Shown: positions 25,484 through 35,369, numbered from the stretch's first letter. The stretch: DNA of 64,000 nucleotides from RGIG426 sp045639905 (GCA_045639905.1 JAZUDZ010000026.1:1-64000); one strand, 5' to 3'. Notes: generated by a model not told the origin, from the letters alone. Numbers and translations: made by a program.

Positions 25484-26905
25484 GTGCCGAATATTCAAAG
25501 AATTTCCCCACAGGAAATACAAGAGCAAATGCAATATGTGGACAAAGTTCGAGAGTTCTATATACAACGGCTGGATGGGCAAAGTCCTACGGCATGTATT
25601 CGAACCTTCGGTTGTCAGCAAAATGTTGCCGATTCAGAACGGTTGGCCGGATGGCTTTCTGTAATGGGCTTTTCCTTTACAGATAACGCCGAAGAGGCAG
25701 ACGTGATTGTTTTTAACACATGCGCCGTCAGAGAACATGCGGAGGATCGCGTGTTCGGCAATGTCGGTGCTCTTAAATCGGTTCGAAAAAACGGACTGAA
25801 ACCGACAATTGTTCTTTGCGGCTGTATGATGCAACAACCACATATAGCCGAAAAAATACAAAAAAGTTATCCATTTGTTCGTTTGGTTTTCGGTACGCAT
25901 CGTTTACAGGTTTTTCCGAAACTTCTTTGCAATGTGCTGCTTCGTGACAAGCGGAGTGTTGAGATTTCTTCCGAGGAGGACGGCTATATTGCCGAGGGGA
26001 TTCCGATTGTTCGTGACAGTAAAACAACGGCCTGGGTTTCCATTATGTACGGATGCAACAATTTCTGTTCCTATTGTATTGTTCCTCATGTGCGTGGTAG
26101 AGAACGTAGCCGTAACCCGGAAGATATTCTTGCGGAAGTTCGAGACCTGGTTGCGGCCGGATATAAGGAAATAACGCTTCTTGGACAAAATGTGAATTCC
26201 TACGGTAAAAGCGAACATTTTGATGTTGATTTTCCCGAATTACTTCGACGGATTAATGCAATTGAAGGGGATTTTATCATTCGTTTTATGACATCGCATC
26301 CAAAAGATGCCAGTTTGGAGCTTTTTGATACGATTCGAGATTGCAAAAAGATATCCCGTCATTTTCATTTGCCTGTTCAATCCGGTTCCAATCGAATTTT
26401 GGAATTGATGAACCGTCGCTATACAAGAGAGCAGTATTTGCATTTGGTGGAAGAAGCCAAAAAGAGAGTGCCGGATATTGCTTTTACCAGTGATATATTG
26501 GTTGGATTTCCGGGAGAAACCGAAGAAGACTTTTTGGAAACACTCGATTTAATCCGACAGGTTGGGTATATATCGGTGTATACGTTTATTTATTCAAAAC
26601 GAGTCGGGACTCCTGCAGCATCCATGCCGGACAACACGCCGGACAGTGAGAAGGTTGAACGGTTATCTCGTGTTGTAAAACTTCAGGAACAAATCGCGGC
26701 TGAACATTCCAAATCCATGGAAGGAAAAGTTGTTCCGGTTTTACTGGAATCCATTGCCGATGGTTTTGTGGAAGCTCGTATGAATGATAACGAAGTGATT
26801 CGTGTAATGGCGAGCTCGGAAGATATCGGCAAACGTGCCGATGTGCGTATCAGCCAGACATCCAACTGGATTTTACGCGGTGAAATTGTGAAAATTTATG
26901 ATTGA
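25484..26905 (+). CDS. miaB: tRNA-2-methylthio-N6-dimethylallyladenosine synthase
   Basis: MiaB adds the methylthio group to i6A37 in tRNAs that read UNN codons; MiaA, encoded 5 kb downstream in the same gene run, makes its substrate. The 473-residue protein has the N-terminal cluster cysteines (TFGCQQN, NTCAVRE, CGCMMQ), the radical-SAM motif at Cys190, Cys194 and Cys197 (GCNNFCSYC) followed by IVPHVRGRERSR, and a TRAM domain. The start is GTG after AGGAGGG. About 35 extra N-terminal residues precede the first domain, as in Firmicute MiaB. Confidence 0.96.
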   Translation: MPNIQRISPQEIQEQMQYVDKVREFYIQRLDGQSPTACIRTFGCQQNVADSERLAGWLSVMGFSFTDNAEEADVIVFNTCAVREHAEDRVFGNVGALKSVRKNGLKPTIVLCGCMMQQPHIAEKIQKSYPFVRLVFGTHRLQVFPKLLCNVLLRDKRSVEISSEEDGYIAEGIPIVRDSKTTAWVSIMYGCNNFCSYCIVPHVRGRERSRNPEDILAEVRDLVAAGYKEITLLGQNVNSYGKSEHFDVDFPELLRRINAIEGDFIIRFMTSHPKDASLELFDTIRDCKKISRHFHLPVQSGSNRILELMNRRYTREQYLHLVEEAKKRVPDIAFTSDILVGFPGETEEDFLETLDLIRQVGYISVYTFIYSKRVGTPAASMPDNTPDSEKVERLSRVVKLQEQIAAEHSKSMEGKVVPVLLESIADGFVEARMNDNEVIRVMASSEDIGKRADVRISQTSNWILRGEIVKIYD

Positions 26906-26924
26906 AATAAAGGAGAATTTTGTT

Positions 26925-27335
26925 ATGAATCCAGTAATTGATTTAGCTCGTGAACTTGGTGCGGCCATTCAGCAGGATGACCGGTATTTGCGTATGCAAA
27001 TTGCCCAAAAAGCCGCTGATGACAATCAGGAACTGCAGTCTTTAATTGGTGAGTTTAACCTGAAACGTATGGCTGTGTCCGAAGAAATGAATAAGGAAAA
27101 CAGCGACCAGGCAAAAATGGATGAACTCAGCCAGACGGTGCGTGACTTGTATCAAAAGATTATGGATAATGAATCCATGAAAACCTATAACGCAACAAAA
27201 CCGGATTTTGAACAGCTTATGGATGCTGTTGTTCGTATTGTTACGCTTTCTGCTCAGGGAGAGGATCCTCAGTCGATCCCGGAGCATGAAGAATCTTGCG
27301 GTGGTGACTGTGGTCACTGTGCCGGTTGTCACTAA
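26925..27335 (+). CDS. ylbF: YlbF/YmcA family protein with a cysteine-rich C-terminus
   Basis: The 136-residue helical protein belongs to the YlbF/YmcA family. In Bacillus these proteins, with YaaT, form a complex that carries Fe-S clusters and helps RNase Y and sporulation signalling. The body has the family pattern LARELGAAIQQDDRYLRM and LIGEFNLKRMAV. The tail ends with five cysteines and two histidines in 12 residues (CGGDCGHCAGCH), a likely cluster or metal site. I start at ATG 26925, which has AAAGGAG upstream, instead of the longer frame from 26898 that overlaps miaB. It lies between miaB and mutS, a common arrangement in Clostridia. Confidence 0.88.
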   Translation: MNPVIDLARELGAAIQQDDRYLRMQIAQKAADDNQELQSLIGEFNLKRMAVSEEMNKENSDQAKMDELSQTVRDLYQKIMDNESMKTYNATKPDFEQLMDAVVRIVTLSAQGEDPQSIPEHEESCGGDCGHCAGCH

Positions 27336-27375
27336 TTGATTTACCCAATTTTTTATCAGAAACGGAGAGACGGTC

Positions 27376-29991
27376 ATGGCAGAAATGACACCCATGATGG
27401 TTCAATATTTGGATATTAAGAGTAAGCATCCTGATTGCATACTCTTTTTCCGCTTGGGTGACTTTTATGAAATGTTTTTTGAAGATGCCAAGCTTGTATC
27501 CAGAGAATTGGAAATTGTTCTTACAGGAAAAGACTGCGGTATGGAAGAACGTGCTCCTATGTGCGGCGTTCCTTTCCATAGTTATGAACGTTATGTGGCT
27601 GAACTTGTCTCTCGCGGATATAAGGTTGCCATTTGTGAACAAATGGAAGACCCGGCTTTGGCAAAAGGACTTGTCAAACGTGATGTAATACGTATTATTA
27701 CTCCCGGTACGGTCATTGAAGGCAGTATGCTGGAAGAAGGAAAAAACAACTATTTGTGTTGTGTCTATCAGCATCCGTCTGGTGAAATTGCCGTGACATT
27801 TGCCGATTGTTCTACCGGTGATATACATGAGACGTTAATCCAAGGGGAAGATATCCAAGAGCGCCTGTTCAGTGAACTTGGACGTTTTTGTCCTTCTGAG
27901 ATTTTGATTAACGAGTCCTTAGCCACCAATAAACCTTTTATGGAATTTGTTTCATCTCGTTTATCTGTTTCGGCCGAGGTGCGTCCTTCAGAGGAGTTTG
28001 ACGACTGTTCTTGCAAGGAACAGGTCCTTTTGCATTTCGGTTTGAATTCACTGGAGGCAATTCATCAGAATTTGACGGACGCTTACGTTCCGTCCCTCGG
28101 CGCTTTGTTATTTTATTTGAGGAAGACGCAAATGGGCGGTCTGGAAAGACTGAACCATTTGGATATTTATGCCGATTCCCAGTTCGTCCATTTGGATTTG
28201 TCAGCCAGACGAAATTTGGAGCTTCTTGAAACCATGCGCGGGAAGGAAAAGAGGGGCTCCCTCCTTGGTGTTCTTGATAAGACGAAAACGGCTATGGGAA
28301 AACGTCTTATGCGCACGTGGATTGAGCAACCTTTACTTCAGCCCGTGGCAATTGACAGACGTTTGAATGCCGTTGAGGAACTGGTTAAAAACACGGTTCT
28401 TTGCGGTGATTTGACGGAACTGTTGCAAGATGTATATGATCTTGAAAGAATTATGACGCGAATTGTTTACGGTAGTGCAAACGCGAAAGAACTCCGTTCT
28501 CTTGCACAAACAATTCATGCAACAGGTCCCATTAAGGAATGCCTGTCGGCTGTTCATTCTGCAGCGCTGCAGGATATTTATGAGCATATTGACCCGCTTT
28601 CCGATATTTGTGATTTGATTGAGTCATCCATTGTTGACGATCCGCCGTTTTCCGTTAGAGAAGGCGGTATGATTCGTGAAGGATATAATGCGGATGTGGA
28701 CCAACTGCGATATGAGATGACAAACGGAAAAGATATTATTGCACAGGTGGAAGCATCGGAACGTGAAAAAACCGGCATTCAAAAACTGAAAGTCGGATAT
28801 AATCGCGTTTTTGGTTATTATATCGAGGTTCCACGTTCCTTTGTCGGGGATGTTCCGGAAGAATATATTCGTAAACAAACCCTTACCAGTGCCGAGCGTT
28901 ATATTACACAGGAACTGAAAAACTTGGAGTCCCGTGTTTTAGGTGCGCATGACCATGTGGTTGAGCTTGAGTATCGCTTGTTTACGGATATTCGAACAAG
29001 AATCGCCGGTGAACTCAATCGTGTACAAAGTACCGCCTCCGCCATCGCACGTCTGGATGTATTTTGCTCTTTTGCTTCGGTTTCCGTTAAAAACCGTTAT
29101 GTGCGTCCGGAAATCAATGTGGAGGGAATCATTCAAATTCAAAACGGCCGTCACCCGGTTGTGGAGTCTTTGATGTCTATGCCGTTTGTACCGAACGACA
29201 CCTATCTGGATCGAGGAGATAATCGAGCTGTTATATTAACCGGACCGAATATGGCAGGTAAATCCACTTTTATGCGTCAAACCGCATTGATTGTGCTTAT
29301 GACACAAATCGGATGCTTTGTCCCTGCCGACAAAGCCAATATCGGCGTCGTGGACAGTATATTTACACGCGTCGGTGCATCGGATGATTTGGCGTCCGGT
29401 CAATCCACATTTATGGTTGAAATGAACGAAGTGGCAACCATACTCAAAAACGCTACAAAAAACAGTTTGATTGTATTCGATGAAATCGGACGAGGTACTT
29501 CGACCTTTGACGGAATGAGTATTGCTCGTGCCGTTTTGGAATATGTTTCCTCTCCGAAAAAAATCGGTGCAAAAACATTGTTTGCAACCCATTATCACGA
29601 GCTCACGTCTTTGGAAGGAGAACTGGATGGTGTTGTGAACTACAATATTGCTGTAAAAAAACGTGGAGATGATATCACATTTCTTCGTCGTATTGTTCGC
29701 GGGCCGGCAGACGACAGCTATGGTATTGAAGTTGCAAAACTGGCTGGTGTTCCGAACGATATCGTACAGCGTGCAAAAGTTATTCTAAAAGGTTTGGAAA
29801 GTGGAGACGGAGACATTTCCGTTCCGAAGTCCATGGTGAAACATACTGAAGAGACCAGTGACCAGATTTCTTTACTGGATTACGGAACGCACCCGGCTCT
29901 TGAAAAACTACGTACTCTTGACGTGAATACGCTGACGCCAATTGAAGCGCTTCAAACGTTATATGAGCTTCATCAAGAATCACAAAACTGA
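27376..29991 (+). CDS. mutS: DNA mismatch repair protein MutS
   Basis: MutS recognises mispaired bases and starts repair. The 871-residue protein has the mismatch-binding N-terminal domain with the Phe-x-Glu motif in LGDFYEMFFEDA, the lever and clamp domains, and the ATPase domain with Walker A GPNMAGKST near 622, the signature STFMVEMNE and Walker B LIVFDEIGRGTSTFDG. The C-terminus includes the dimerisation helices (LLDYGTHPALEKLRTLDVNTLTP). It starts 40 bases after ylbF and is followed by mutL after 15 bases. Confidence 0.98.
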   Translation: MAEMTPMMVQYLDIKSKHPDCILFFRLGDFYEMFFEDAKLVSRELEIVLTGKDCGMEERAPMCGVPFHSYERYVAELVSRGYKVAICEQMEDPALAKGLVKRDVIRIITPGTVIEGSMLEEGKNNYLCCVYQHPSGEIAVTFADCSTGDIHETLIQGEDIQERLFSELGRFCPSEILINESLATNKPFMEFVSSRLSVSAEVRPSEEFDDCSCKEQVLLHFGLNSLEAIHQNLTDAYVPSLGALLFYLRKTQMGGLERLNHLDIYADSQFVHLDLSARRNLELLETMRGKEKRGSLLGVLDKTKTAMGKRLMRTWIEQPLLQPVAIDRRLNAVEELVKNTVLCGDLTELLQDVYDLERIMTRIVYGSANAKELRSLAQTIHATGPIKECLSAVHSAALQDIYEHIDPLSDICDLIESSIVDDPPFSVREGGMIREGYNADVDQLRYEMTNGKDIIAQVEASEREKTGIQKLKVGYNRVFGYYIEVPRSFVGDVPEEYIRKQTLTSAERYITQELKNLESRVLGAHDHVVELEYRLFTDIRTRIAGELNRVQSTASAIARLDVFCSFASVSVKNRYVRPEINVEGIIQIQNGRHPVVESLMSMPFVPNDTYLDRGDNRAVILTGPNMAGKSTFMRQTALIVLMTQIGCFVPADKANIGVVDSIFTRVGASDDLASGQSTFMVEMNEVATILKNATKNSLIVFDEIGRGTSTFDGMSIARAVLEYVSSPKKIGAKTLFATHYHELTSLEGELDGVVNYNIAVKKRGDDITFLRRIVRGPADDSYGIEVAKLAGVPNDIVQRAKVILKGLESGDGDISVPKSMVKHTEETSDQISLLDYGTHPALEKLRTLDVNTLTPIEALQTLYELHQESQN

Positions 29992-30006
29992 TAAGGAGGG
30001 ACGCAA

Positions 30007-31914
30007 ATGGCAAAGATTCATGTGCTTGATAAACATACTGCGGAGTTGATTGCTGCCGGTGAAGTGGTTGAGCGGCCTGCTTCGGTTATTAAGGAACTAT
30101 TTGAAAATGCCGTGGATGCCGGTGCGTCTGTTATTACGGTTGAAATCAAAAACGGTGGTGTTACGTACATGCGCATCACCGATAATGGTTGTGGAATTTC
30201 CAGAGAGGATGTTCCGACAGCTTTCCTTCGTCATGCAACCAGCAAAGTCCATGTGGAAGAAGATTTGGATCATATCGGAACACTTGGATTTCGTGGCGAG
30301 GCCCTTGCATCTGTGGCTGCTGTTTCGCGTCTGACGATGCAAACCTGTGCCGACGGGGATACAATTGGCACACAGTATGTTATTCAGGGCGGAGAAGAAA
30401 TTCTTTGTGAAGATTTCGGATGCGCAACGGGAACGACGATTGTCGTTGAAAATTTGTTCTATAATGTACCGGCCCGAATGAAGTTTCTTAAAACCGATAT
30501 GGGAGAGGGAAATGCCGTTTCCGGTGTTATGGATAAACTGGCTTTGTCGCACCCCGAAATTTCGGTTCATTTTATTCGAGACGGGAAAGATATCTTGCAT
30601 ACCTCCGGAGACGGAGACCTACACGGATGCATTTATGCTGTCTTGGGTCGTGATTTTGCGTCTGGTTTACTTCCGGTCGATTATACATTAAACGGAATCC
30701 ATGTTTATGGTTTTTGCAATCGAATTGAAAAGGCCCGTTCCAATCGTACAATGCAGTATTTCTTCATCAATGGCCGTTATGTGAAGACGCGAACCGGCTC
30801 GGCTGCATTAGAACAGGCGTTTAAAGGTTCTATTATGGTTGGTCGTTTTCCGACTTGCGTTTTATATCTGGAACTTCCGGTGGAAACGGTTGATGTCAAT
30901 GTTCATCCGACTAAAATTGAAGTTCGTTTTATGAATGAAAAGCCAATCTTTGATGTCATCTATCATGGTATTAAGTCCGCCATTGATAGTCAGAACACCA
31001 GAAAGGAAATTTCTTTCACACAGCATCGTGCCGAGAAACCGTCGCATGAACAGTTGTATATGTCGGAAATGATTTATCAGACTAAAGAAGAAAAACAGTC
31101 TGAATCCTCTTCGTCGGGGGTGACGTCGTTTTTCAGAGGAGTCCCCGAAACTCCCGTGCAGTCGAAACCATCATTATCTGAAATTTTGGATGAGGATGAG
31201 GAGCCTGTGGATACAAGTGCTCCGTCTTTCCCTCCGATAAAATCCGTTGATATCCAGGTGGAAGAAGTGCTTCCGAAACAGGAAATCAAAGAAGAAATAT
31301 GTAAGCCGGAGCTAAGTCCCATTGTGACAATCGTTGATCCTAATACAACGGCCGTTCGATTTATCGGCGAGATATTTAAAACATATATTTTGGCTGAAAT
31401 GAACGGGTGTCTTTATTTGATTGATAAGCATGCGGCTCATGAACGCATTTTATACAACAAACTCCGTGAAACGGAACATACAGACTCCCAGCAGCTTTTG
31501 TCTCCTGTTTCCGTCTCATTGTCTTCAGCTGAACAAGAAGTCCTTTTGAATGCGCGTGATTCTTTGGAAAAGGCCGGATATGAGATTGACGAGTTTGGTG
31601 AAAAAGAAATATTGGTACGTGCCGTTCCGATGATGCTTTCCGGTGAAGATATTACGTCTTTGATGGAGGAAATTGCAGGCAATTTACTTAGCGGAAAGCA
31701 AACGGTTGACGTGGAGCATCTGGATTGGCTATACCATAACACGGCTTGTCGTGCTGCCATTAAAGCGGGGAATCATAACCAATCGGTTGACTTACAGCTT
31801 TTGGCGGAGACGGTTCTTCACGATGATTCCCTTCGGACTTGTCCTCACGGTCGTCCGGTTTGCGTGGAATTATCTCAAAAAGAAATTGAGAAACAGTTTG
31901 GGAGAATCCAATGA
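30007..31914 (+). CDS. mutL: DNA mismatch repair protein MutL
   Basis: MutL links MutS to strand removal. The GHKL ATPase domain shows ENAVDAGA (the usual form is ENSLDAGA), DNGCGI and TLGFRGEAL. A linker of about 100 Ser/Glu/Pro-rich residues follows. The C-terminal domain has DKHAAHERI near 472 at the site of the nuclease motif DQHA-x2-E-x4-E; the last Glu is Asn here. CRAAIKAG and CPHGRP near the end are the other metal-site segments of the endonuclease type, so incision activity is likely. AAGGAGG precedes the ATG; the 3' end overlaps miaA by 4 bases. Confidence 0.97.
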   Translation: MAKIHVLDKHTAELIAAGEVVERPASVIKELFENAVDAGASVITVEIKNGGVTYMRITDNGCGISREDVPTAFLRHATSKVHVEEDLDHIGTLGFRGEALASVAAVSRLTMQTCADGDTIGTQYVIQGGEEILCEDFGCATGTTIVVENLFYNVPARMKFLKTDMGEGNAVSGVMDKLALSHPEISVHFIRDGKDILHTSGDGDLHGCIYAVLGRDFASGLLPVDYTLNGIHVYGFCNRIEKARSNRTMQYFFINGRYVKTRTGSAALEQAFKGSIMVGRFPTCVLYLELPVETVDVNVHPTKIEVRFMNEKPIFDVIYHGIKSAIDSQNTRKEISFTQHRAEKPSHEQLYMSEMIYQTKEEKQSESSSSGVTSFFRGVPETPVQSKPSLSEILDEDEEPVDTSAPSFPPIKSVDIQVEEVLPKQEIKEEICKPELSPIVTIVDPNTTAVRFIGEIFKTYILAEMNGCLYLIDKHAAHERILYNKLRETEHTDSQQLLSPVSVSLSSAEQEVLLNARDSLEKAGYEIDEFGEKEILVRAVPMMLSGEDITSLMEEIAGNLLSGKQTVDVEHLDWLYHNTACRAAIKAGNHNQSVDLQLLAETVLHDDSLRTCPHGRPVCVELSQKEIEKQFGRIQ

Positions 31915-32870
31915 AAGATCATCCGGTACTTGTGATTGCCGGACCGACGGCATCAGGAAAAACAGCTGTATCCGTTGAAGTTGCCAAGCAGCTTGGTGGT
32001 GAGATTATTTCTGCAGATTCTATGCAGATTTATGACACGATTCAAATTGGTACGGCTCGTCCGACATTAGAAGAAATGCAGGGGATACCTCATCACTTAC
32101 TTGGATTCCTTCCTTTGTCGGAGTCTTATTCGGTCGCACAATATGCCGACGATGCCCGTGCTATCATTTTAGACTTGGAAAGTCGTCATAAACTTCCGAT
32201 TTTTTGTGGTGGTACAGGTCTATATCTTCAGGCTGTTCTTGAGAATATTCAATATACAAAAGCGGAAACGGACTTTGCCCTTCGGCAGACGCTTCTTGAT
32301 GAAGCGGCCCGCCTTGGAGGCGAGCAGATGCTTGAAAAACTTAGGAAGTTTGATCCGGAAACGGCATCGATTTTACATCCAAACGATATTACGAGGATTG
32401 TCCGTGCCATTGAGGTTTATGAAACCAGCGGACAAACCATTTCCGAACAAAAGAAAGAATCAAAATCTGTTCCGAGTCCTTATAACGCACTATATCTCGT
32501 TTTGGATTTTCACAACCGTGAAACGTTATATCATCGTATTCATACCCGTGTGGATCGTATGATGGAAAACGGCTTACTTGATGAAACAAAACGGGTTCTT
32601 GGCTTACCGGATGGAAAGACAGCTTTGCAAGCTATTGGATATAAAGAATTGTTCCCTTATTTGCAAGGAGAAATATCCCTGGAGGAAGCCGTTGAAAATT
32701 TAAAAAAATCCACAAGACATTATGCAAAACGGCAACTGTCTTGGTTTCACCATGTAGAAGGCGCACAAAGTCTTTATGTGGATGACTACCGTTCCGTTTC
32801 AGACCTGGCTCATGAGATTGTGAATCGGTTTAATGATTATTTAAATGAAAGGGGAGAAAACAATGAATAA
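31911..32870 (+). CDS. miaA: tRNA dimethylallyltransferase
   Basis: MiaA transfers a dimethylallyl group to A37 of tRNAs reading UNN codons. The 319-residue protein has the P-loop GPTASGKTA at 11-19, ISADSMQIYDTIQIGTARPT, the GGTGLYLQAV motif and LGLPDGKTALQAIGYKE. It is coupled to mutL by a 4-base overlap and to the next gene by an 8-base overlap. MiaB, which acts on its product, is in the same gene run. Confidence 0.97.
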   Translation: MKDHPVLVIAGPTASGKTAVSVEVAKQLGGEIISADSMQIYDTIQIGTARPTLEEMQGIPHHLLGFLPLSESYSVAQYADDARAIILDLESRHKLPIFCGGTGLYLQAVLENIQYTKAETDFALRQTLLDEAARLGGEQMLEKLRKFDPETASILHPNDITRIVRAIEVYETSGQTISEQKKESKSVPSPYNALYLVLDFHNRETLYHRIHTRVDRMMENGLLDETKRVLGLPDGKTALQAIGYKELFPYLQGEISLEEAVENLKKSTRHYAKRQLSWFHHVEGAQSLYVDDYRSVSDLAHEIVNRFNDYLNERGENNE

Positions 32871-34221
32871 GTTTTTACGTGTTGTGGGTATAGTGACTTT
32901 TGTTGTTTTGATTCTTTTATACACGATTTATCAAGTTGTTCTCTCTCTTTCCTCGAAAGTTGAATTGGAGACGGTCGTAAGTCACACGGCATATAATTCC
33001 ATTGATGTTAAGGGGATTGCGATTCGCAGTGAAGAAATCCTAACATCCAATGCGAATGGATATGTTTACTATACTCTTGAGGATGGTGCCCGTGTTGCCA
33101 AAGACGGTACAATTGCAATGGTATATCCCTCGGAAACAGATGCTTTAAATACTCTTCAAATCAACGATTTAAGCAACGAGATATCCAATCTGCAAACCTT
33201 ACAGATGCAGGGGAGTATCAGTAAAACAAACCTGGAAACGTTAAATGAACAAATTGAACAGAAGCAAGAAGAGATGATGTATCATATATCTTCTGGTGAG
33301 TATCAACTGGCTTCCGGATATCGGGAAGAATTAACAGAACTTTTAAACCGTAAATTACTGCTAACAACCGGCGAGTTTGACTTTTCTGCAAAAATCAAAC
33401 AGCTGCAAGGTCAGCAATCGACTTTGGAATCTTCTTCTCATAAGGCCGCAACCGGTGTGGTAATTTCTCCGACAGCCGGTTACTTTGTCTCGGCGCTGGA
33501 CGGTTTTGAAGATGTTGTGGATTATAACAAGGTCTCTTCCTTGACGGTTGCGAAAGTCAATGATTTGATCAACAAAAAACCGGAAATAAAAACCCAAGGC
33601 AATCAGGTCGGCAAAGTGGTTGGCAATTATGAGTGGTATATCGCTTGTGTTGTCCCCACGGAAAAGCTAACTAATATTACCGAAGGGGCTTCTTTGTCTG
33701 TTCGATTGCCGTTTGTATCGGATGAAGATATTCCGGTTACCGTTACGGTTATCAATCATGAAAAAGACCAGTCTATGGTTTTGATGAAATGCTCGTATAT
33801 GTCAGAATCCCTTTCCAGCATACGTGTAGAAGAAATTCAGATCGTGTTGAACGAGTATACCGGGCTTTATGTTCCCGATTCGGCACTACGTTTTGAGAAA
33901 GATACAAACGCCCCCGGCGTGTTTGTTTGTTCCGGAACGACGCTGGAGTTTAAATACGTTAACATTTTGTATCATAGTCCGGCGGGCAAATATAATATTT
34001 GTGATGCGGATCCGACAAATAAAAACTCCATTGTAGCCGCGGCGAAAAAAACAGATTCCGATTCCAGTATGGATGAAGATACGTCCGAAGAAATTGAGCC
34101 GGAGGAAACAATGGAAACCTCTACGGAAGAAACTCCGAGAACTTTCAAACAGTATTTGGCTCTGTATGACGAAATCGTAATTGGAGGCAAGAATTTATAT
34201 GAAGGAAAAATTGTTCGCTAA
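32863..34221 (+). CDS. HlyD-like membrane-anchored protein in the division cluster
   Basis: The 452-residue protein has one N-terminal membrane segment (residues 7-27) and an outer part with a beta-barrel-sandwich / HlyD-like plan: a lipoyl-like half (GIAIRSEEILTSNANGYVYYTLEDGARV), a coiled coil around 100-165, the second half (VVISPTAGYFVSALDGFED), and barrel segments (EGASLSVRLPF, TGLYVPDSALRF). The tail is acidic. Proteins of this type are regularly encoded before yggS-sepF-divIVA in Clostridia, and their job is unknown; a link to the cell envelope or division is inferred from position. ATG 32863 has AAAGGGGAG upstream and overlaps the miaA stop by 8 bases. Confidence 0.8.
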   Translation: MNKFLRVVGIVTFVVLILLYTIYQVVLSLSSKVELETVVSHTAYNSIDVKGIAIRSEEILTSNANGYVYYTLEDGARVAKDGTIAMVYPSETDALNTLQINDLSNEISNLQTLQMQGSISKTNLETLNEQIEQKQEEMMYHISSGEYQLASGYREELTELLNRKLLLTTGEFDFSAKIKQLQGQQSTLESSSHKAATGVVISPTAGYFVSALDGFEDVVDYNKVSSLTVAKVNDLINKKPEIKTQGNQVGKVVGNYEWYIACVVPTEKLTNITEGASLSVRLPFVSDEDIPVTVTVINHEKDQSMVLMKCSYMSESLSSIRVEEIQIVLNEYTGLYVPDSALRFEKDTNAPGVFVCSGTTLEFKYVNILYHSPAGKYNICDADPTNKNSIVAAAKKTDSDSSMDEDTSEEIEPEETMETSTEETPRTFKQYLALYDEIVIGGKNLYEGKIVR

Positions 34222-34918
34222 TGCGATTGAGGAAAACGTTGCTCGAATCCGAGAACGAATAGAGAATGCCTGTATCAAAGCCGGACGTGATGTGTCCGAG
34301 GTTACGCTTATGGGCGTGAGCAAAACGGTTGAAGCGGAGCGTGTAAATCAAGCAATTGCTGCCGGAATTCATGTGCTTGGTGAAAACCGCGTTCAAGAAC
34401 TTTTGCAAAAGAAACCTTTGCTTCATTTAGACGATGTTTCCATACATCTTATCGGTCATCTTCAAACAAATAAGGTGAAGATGATTGTTGGGGAAGTTGA
34501 TTTAATTCATTCCGTTGACAGTGTTCACCTGGCAGAAGCCATTGAAAAAGAATCGGAGAAGAAAGACCTGGTTTCTCATATATTGGTGGAAATCAACATT
34601 GGAGAGGAATCCAGCAAGTCCGGTGTTTCATTTGACCAGACCTATGAACTGATTGATCAAATCAGCCGGTTCCCACATTTGAAAATTGATGGGTTAATGT
34701 GTATTCCGCCAATTTCGGAAGACCATACGGTTGTACGTCAATATTTTTCTAAAATGCATCAAATGTTCCTTGACATTGACTCTAAAAAAATAGATAATGT
34801 ATCTATGAGTATACTATCTATGGGTATGTCATCTGACTTTGAAGATGCCATACGGGAAGGGAGTACGATGGTTCGCGTCGGTACATCCCTTTTTGGCGGT
34901 AGAAATTATAATATTTAA
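34199..34918 (+). CDS. PLP homeostasis protein YggS/YlmE
   Basis: The 239-residue protein is a fold-type III PLP-binding protein that buffers cellular pyridoxal phosphate. The cofactor lysine is Lys42 in GVSKTVEAE; other signatures are HVLGENRVQEL, HLIGHLQTNKVK and LSMGMSSDFEDAIREGSTMVRVGTSLFG. I use ATG 34199, with GGAGG 11 bases upstream, not the TTG at 34181. It overlaps the preceding gene by 23 bases. In Gram-positive bacteria it lies in the ylm cluster with sepF and divIVA, as here. Confidence 0.95.
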   Translation: MKEKLFANAIEENVARIRERIENACIKAGRDVSEVTLMGVSKTVEAERVNQAIAAGIHVLGENRVQELLQKKPLLHLDDVSIHLIGHLQTNKVKMIVGEVDLIHSVDSVHLAEAIEKESEKKDLVSHILVEINIGEESSKSGVSFDQTYELIDQISRFPHLKIDGLMCIPPISEDHTVVRQYFSKMHQMFLDIDSKKIDNVSMSILSMGMSSDFEDAIREGSTMVRVGTSLFGGRNYNI

Positions 34919-34934
34919 TTTTGGAGGAAGAAAA

Positions 34935-35369
34935 ATGAGTTTTTTAAAAAACCTGTTTAGCGATGAAGACAATGACAATTTAAATGAAGTTGTTGAGGAA
35001 ACGGAAGACGATGTGATTTCTTCTAATGATCCTGCTCCGATTACCCGTGTCGACAAACAGCCGCGTAATGTTGTGAATGTTAGCACGACCGCACAGCTTC
35101 AAGTGGTTTTAACCCGTCCGGAACGTTTTGACGATGCCAGTGGTGTTGCCGATCATTTAAAAGCGAAACGTACTGTCGTTCTTAACTTGGAAGCAGTTAA
35201 CAAAGATGTTTCCCGCCGTATTCTTGACTTCTTGAGCGGTGTTGCTTATGCCAATAATGGTTCTATTAAAAAAGCGGCGAACTGTACTTTTATTATTACA
35301 CCGTACAATGTTGGTGTGCTCGGCGACGAGATTCTTGAAGGTTTGGAAAACAACGGTTTCTATTATTAA
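34935..35369 (+). CDS. sepF: cell division protein SepF
   Basis: SepF tethers FtsZ filaments to the membrane and shapes the division ring. The 144-residue protein has an N-terminal amphipathic helix (MSFLKNLF), an acidic linker, and the C-terminal SepF fold with RPERFDDASGVADHLKAKRTVVLNLEAVNKDVSRRILDFLSG and the FIITPYNVGV strand. GGAGG is 7 bases upstream. It is 16 bases after yggS and 50 bases before divIVA. Confidence 0.97.
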   Translation: MSFLKNLFSDEDNDNLNEVVEETEDDVISSNDPAPITRVDKQPRNVVNVSTTAQLQVVLTRPERFDDASGVADHLKAKRTVVLNLEAVNKDVSRRILDFLSGVAYANNGSIKKAANCTFIITPYNVGVLGDEILEGLENNGFYY

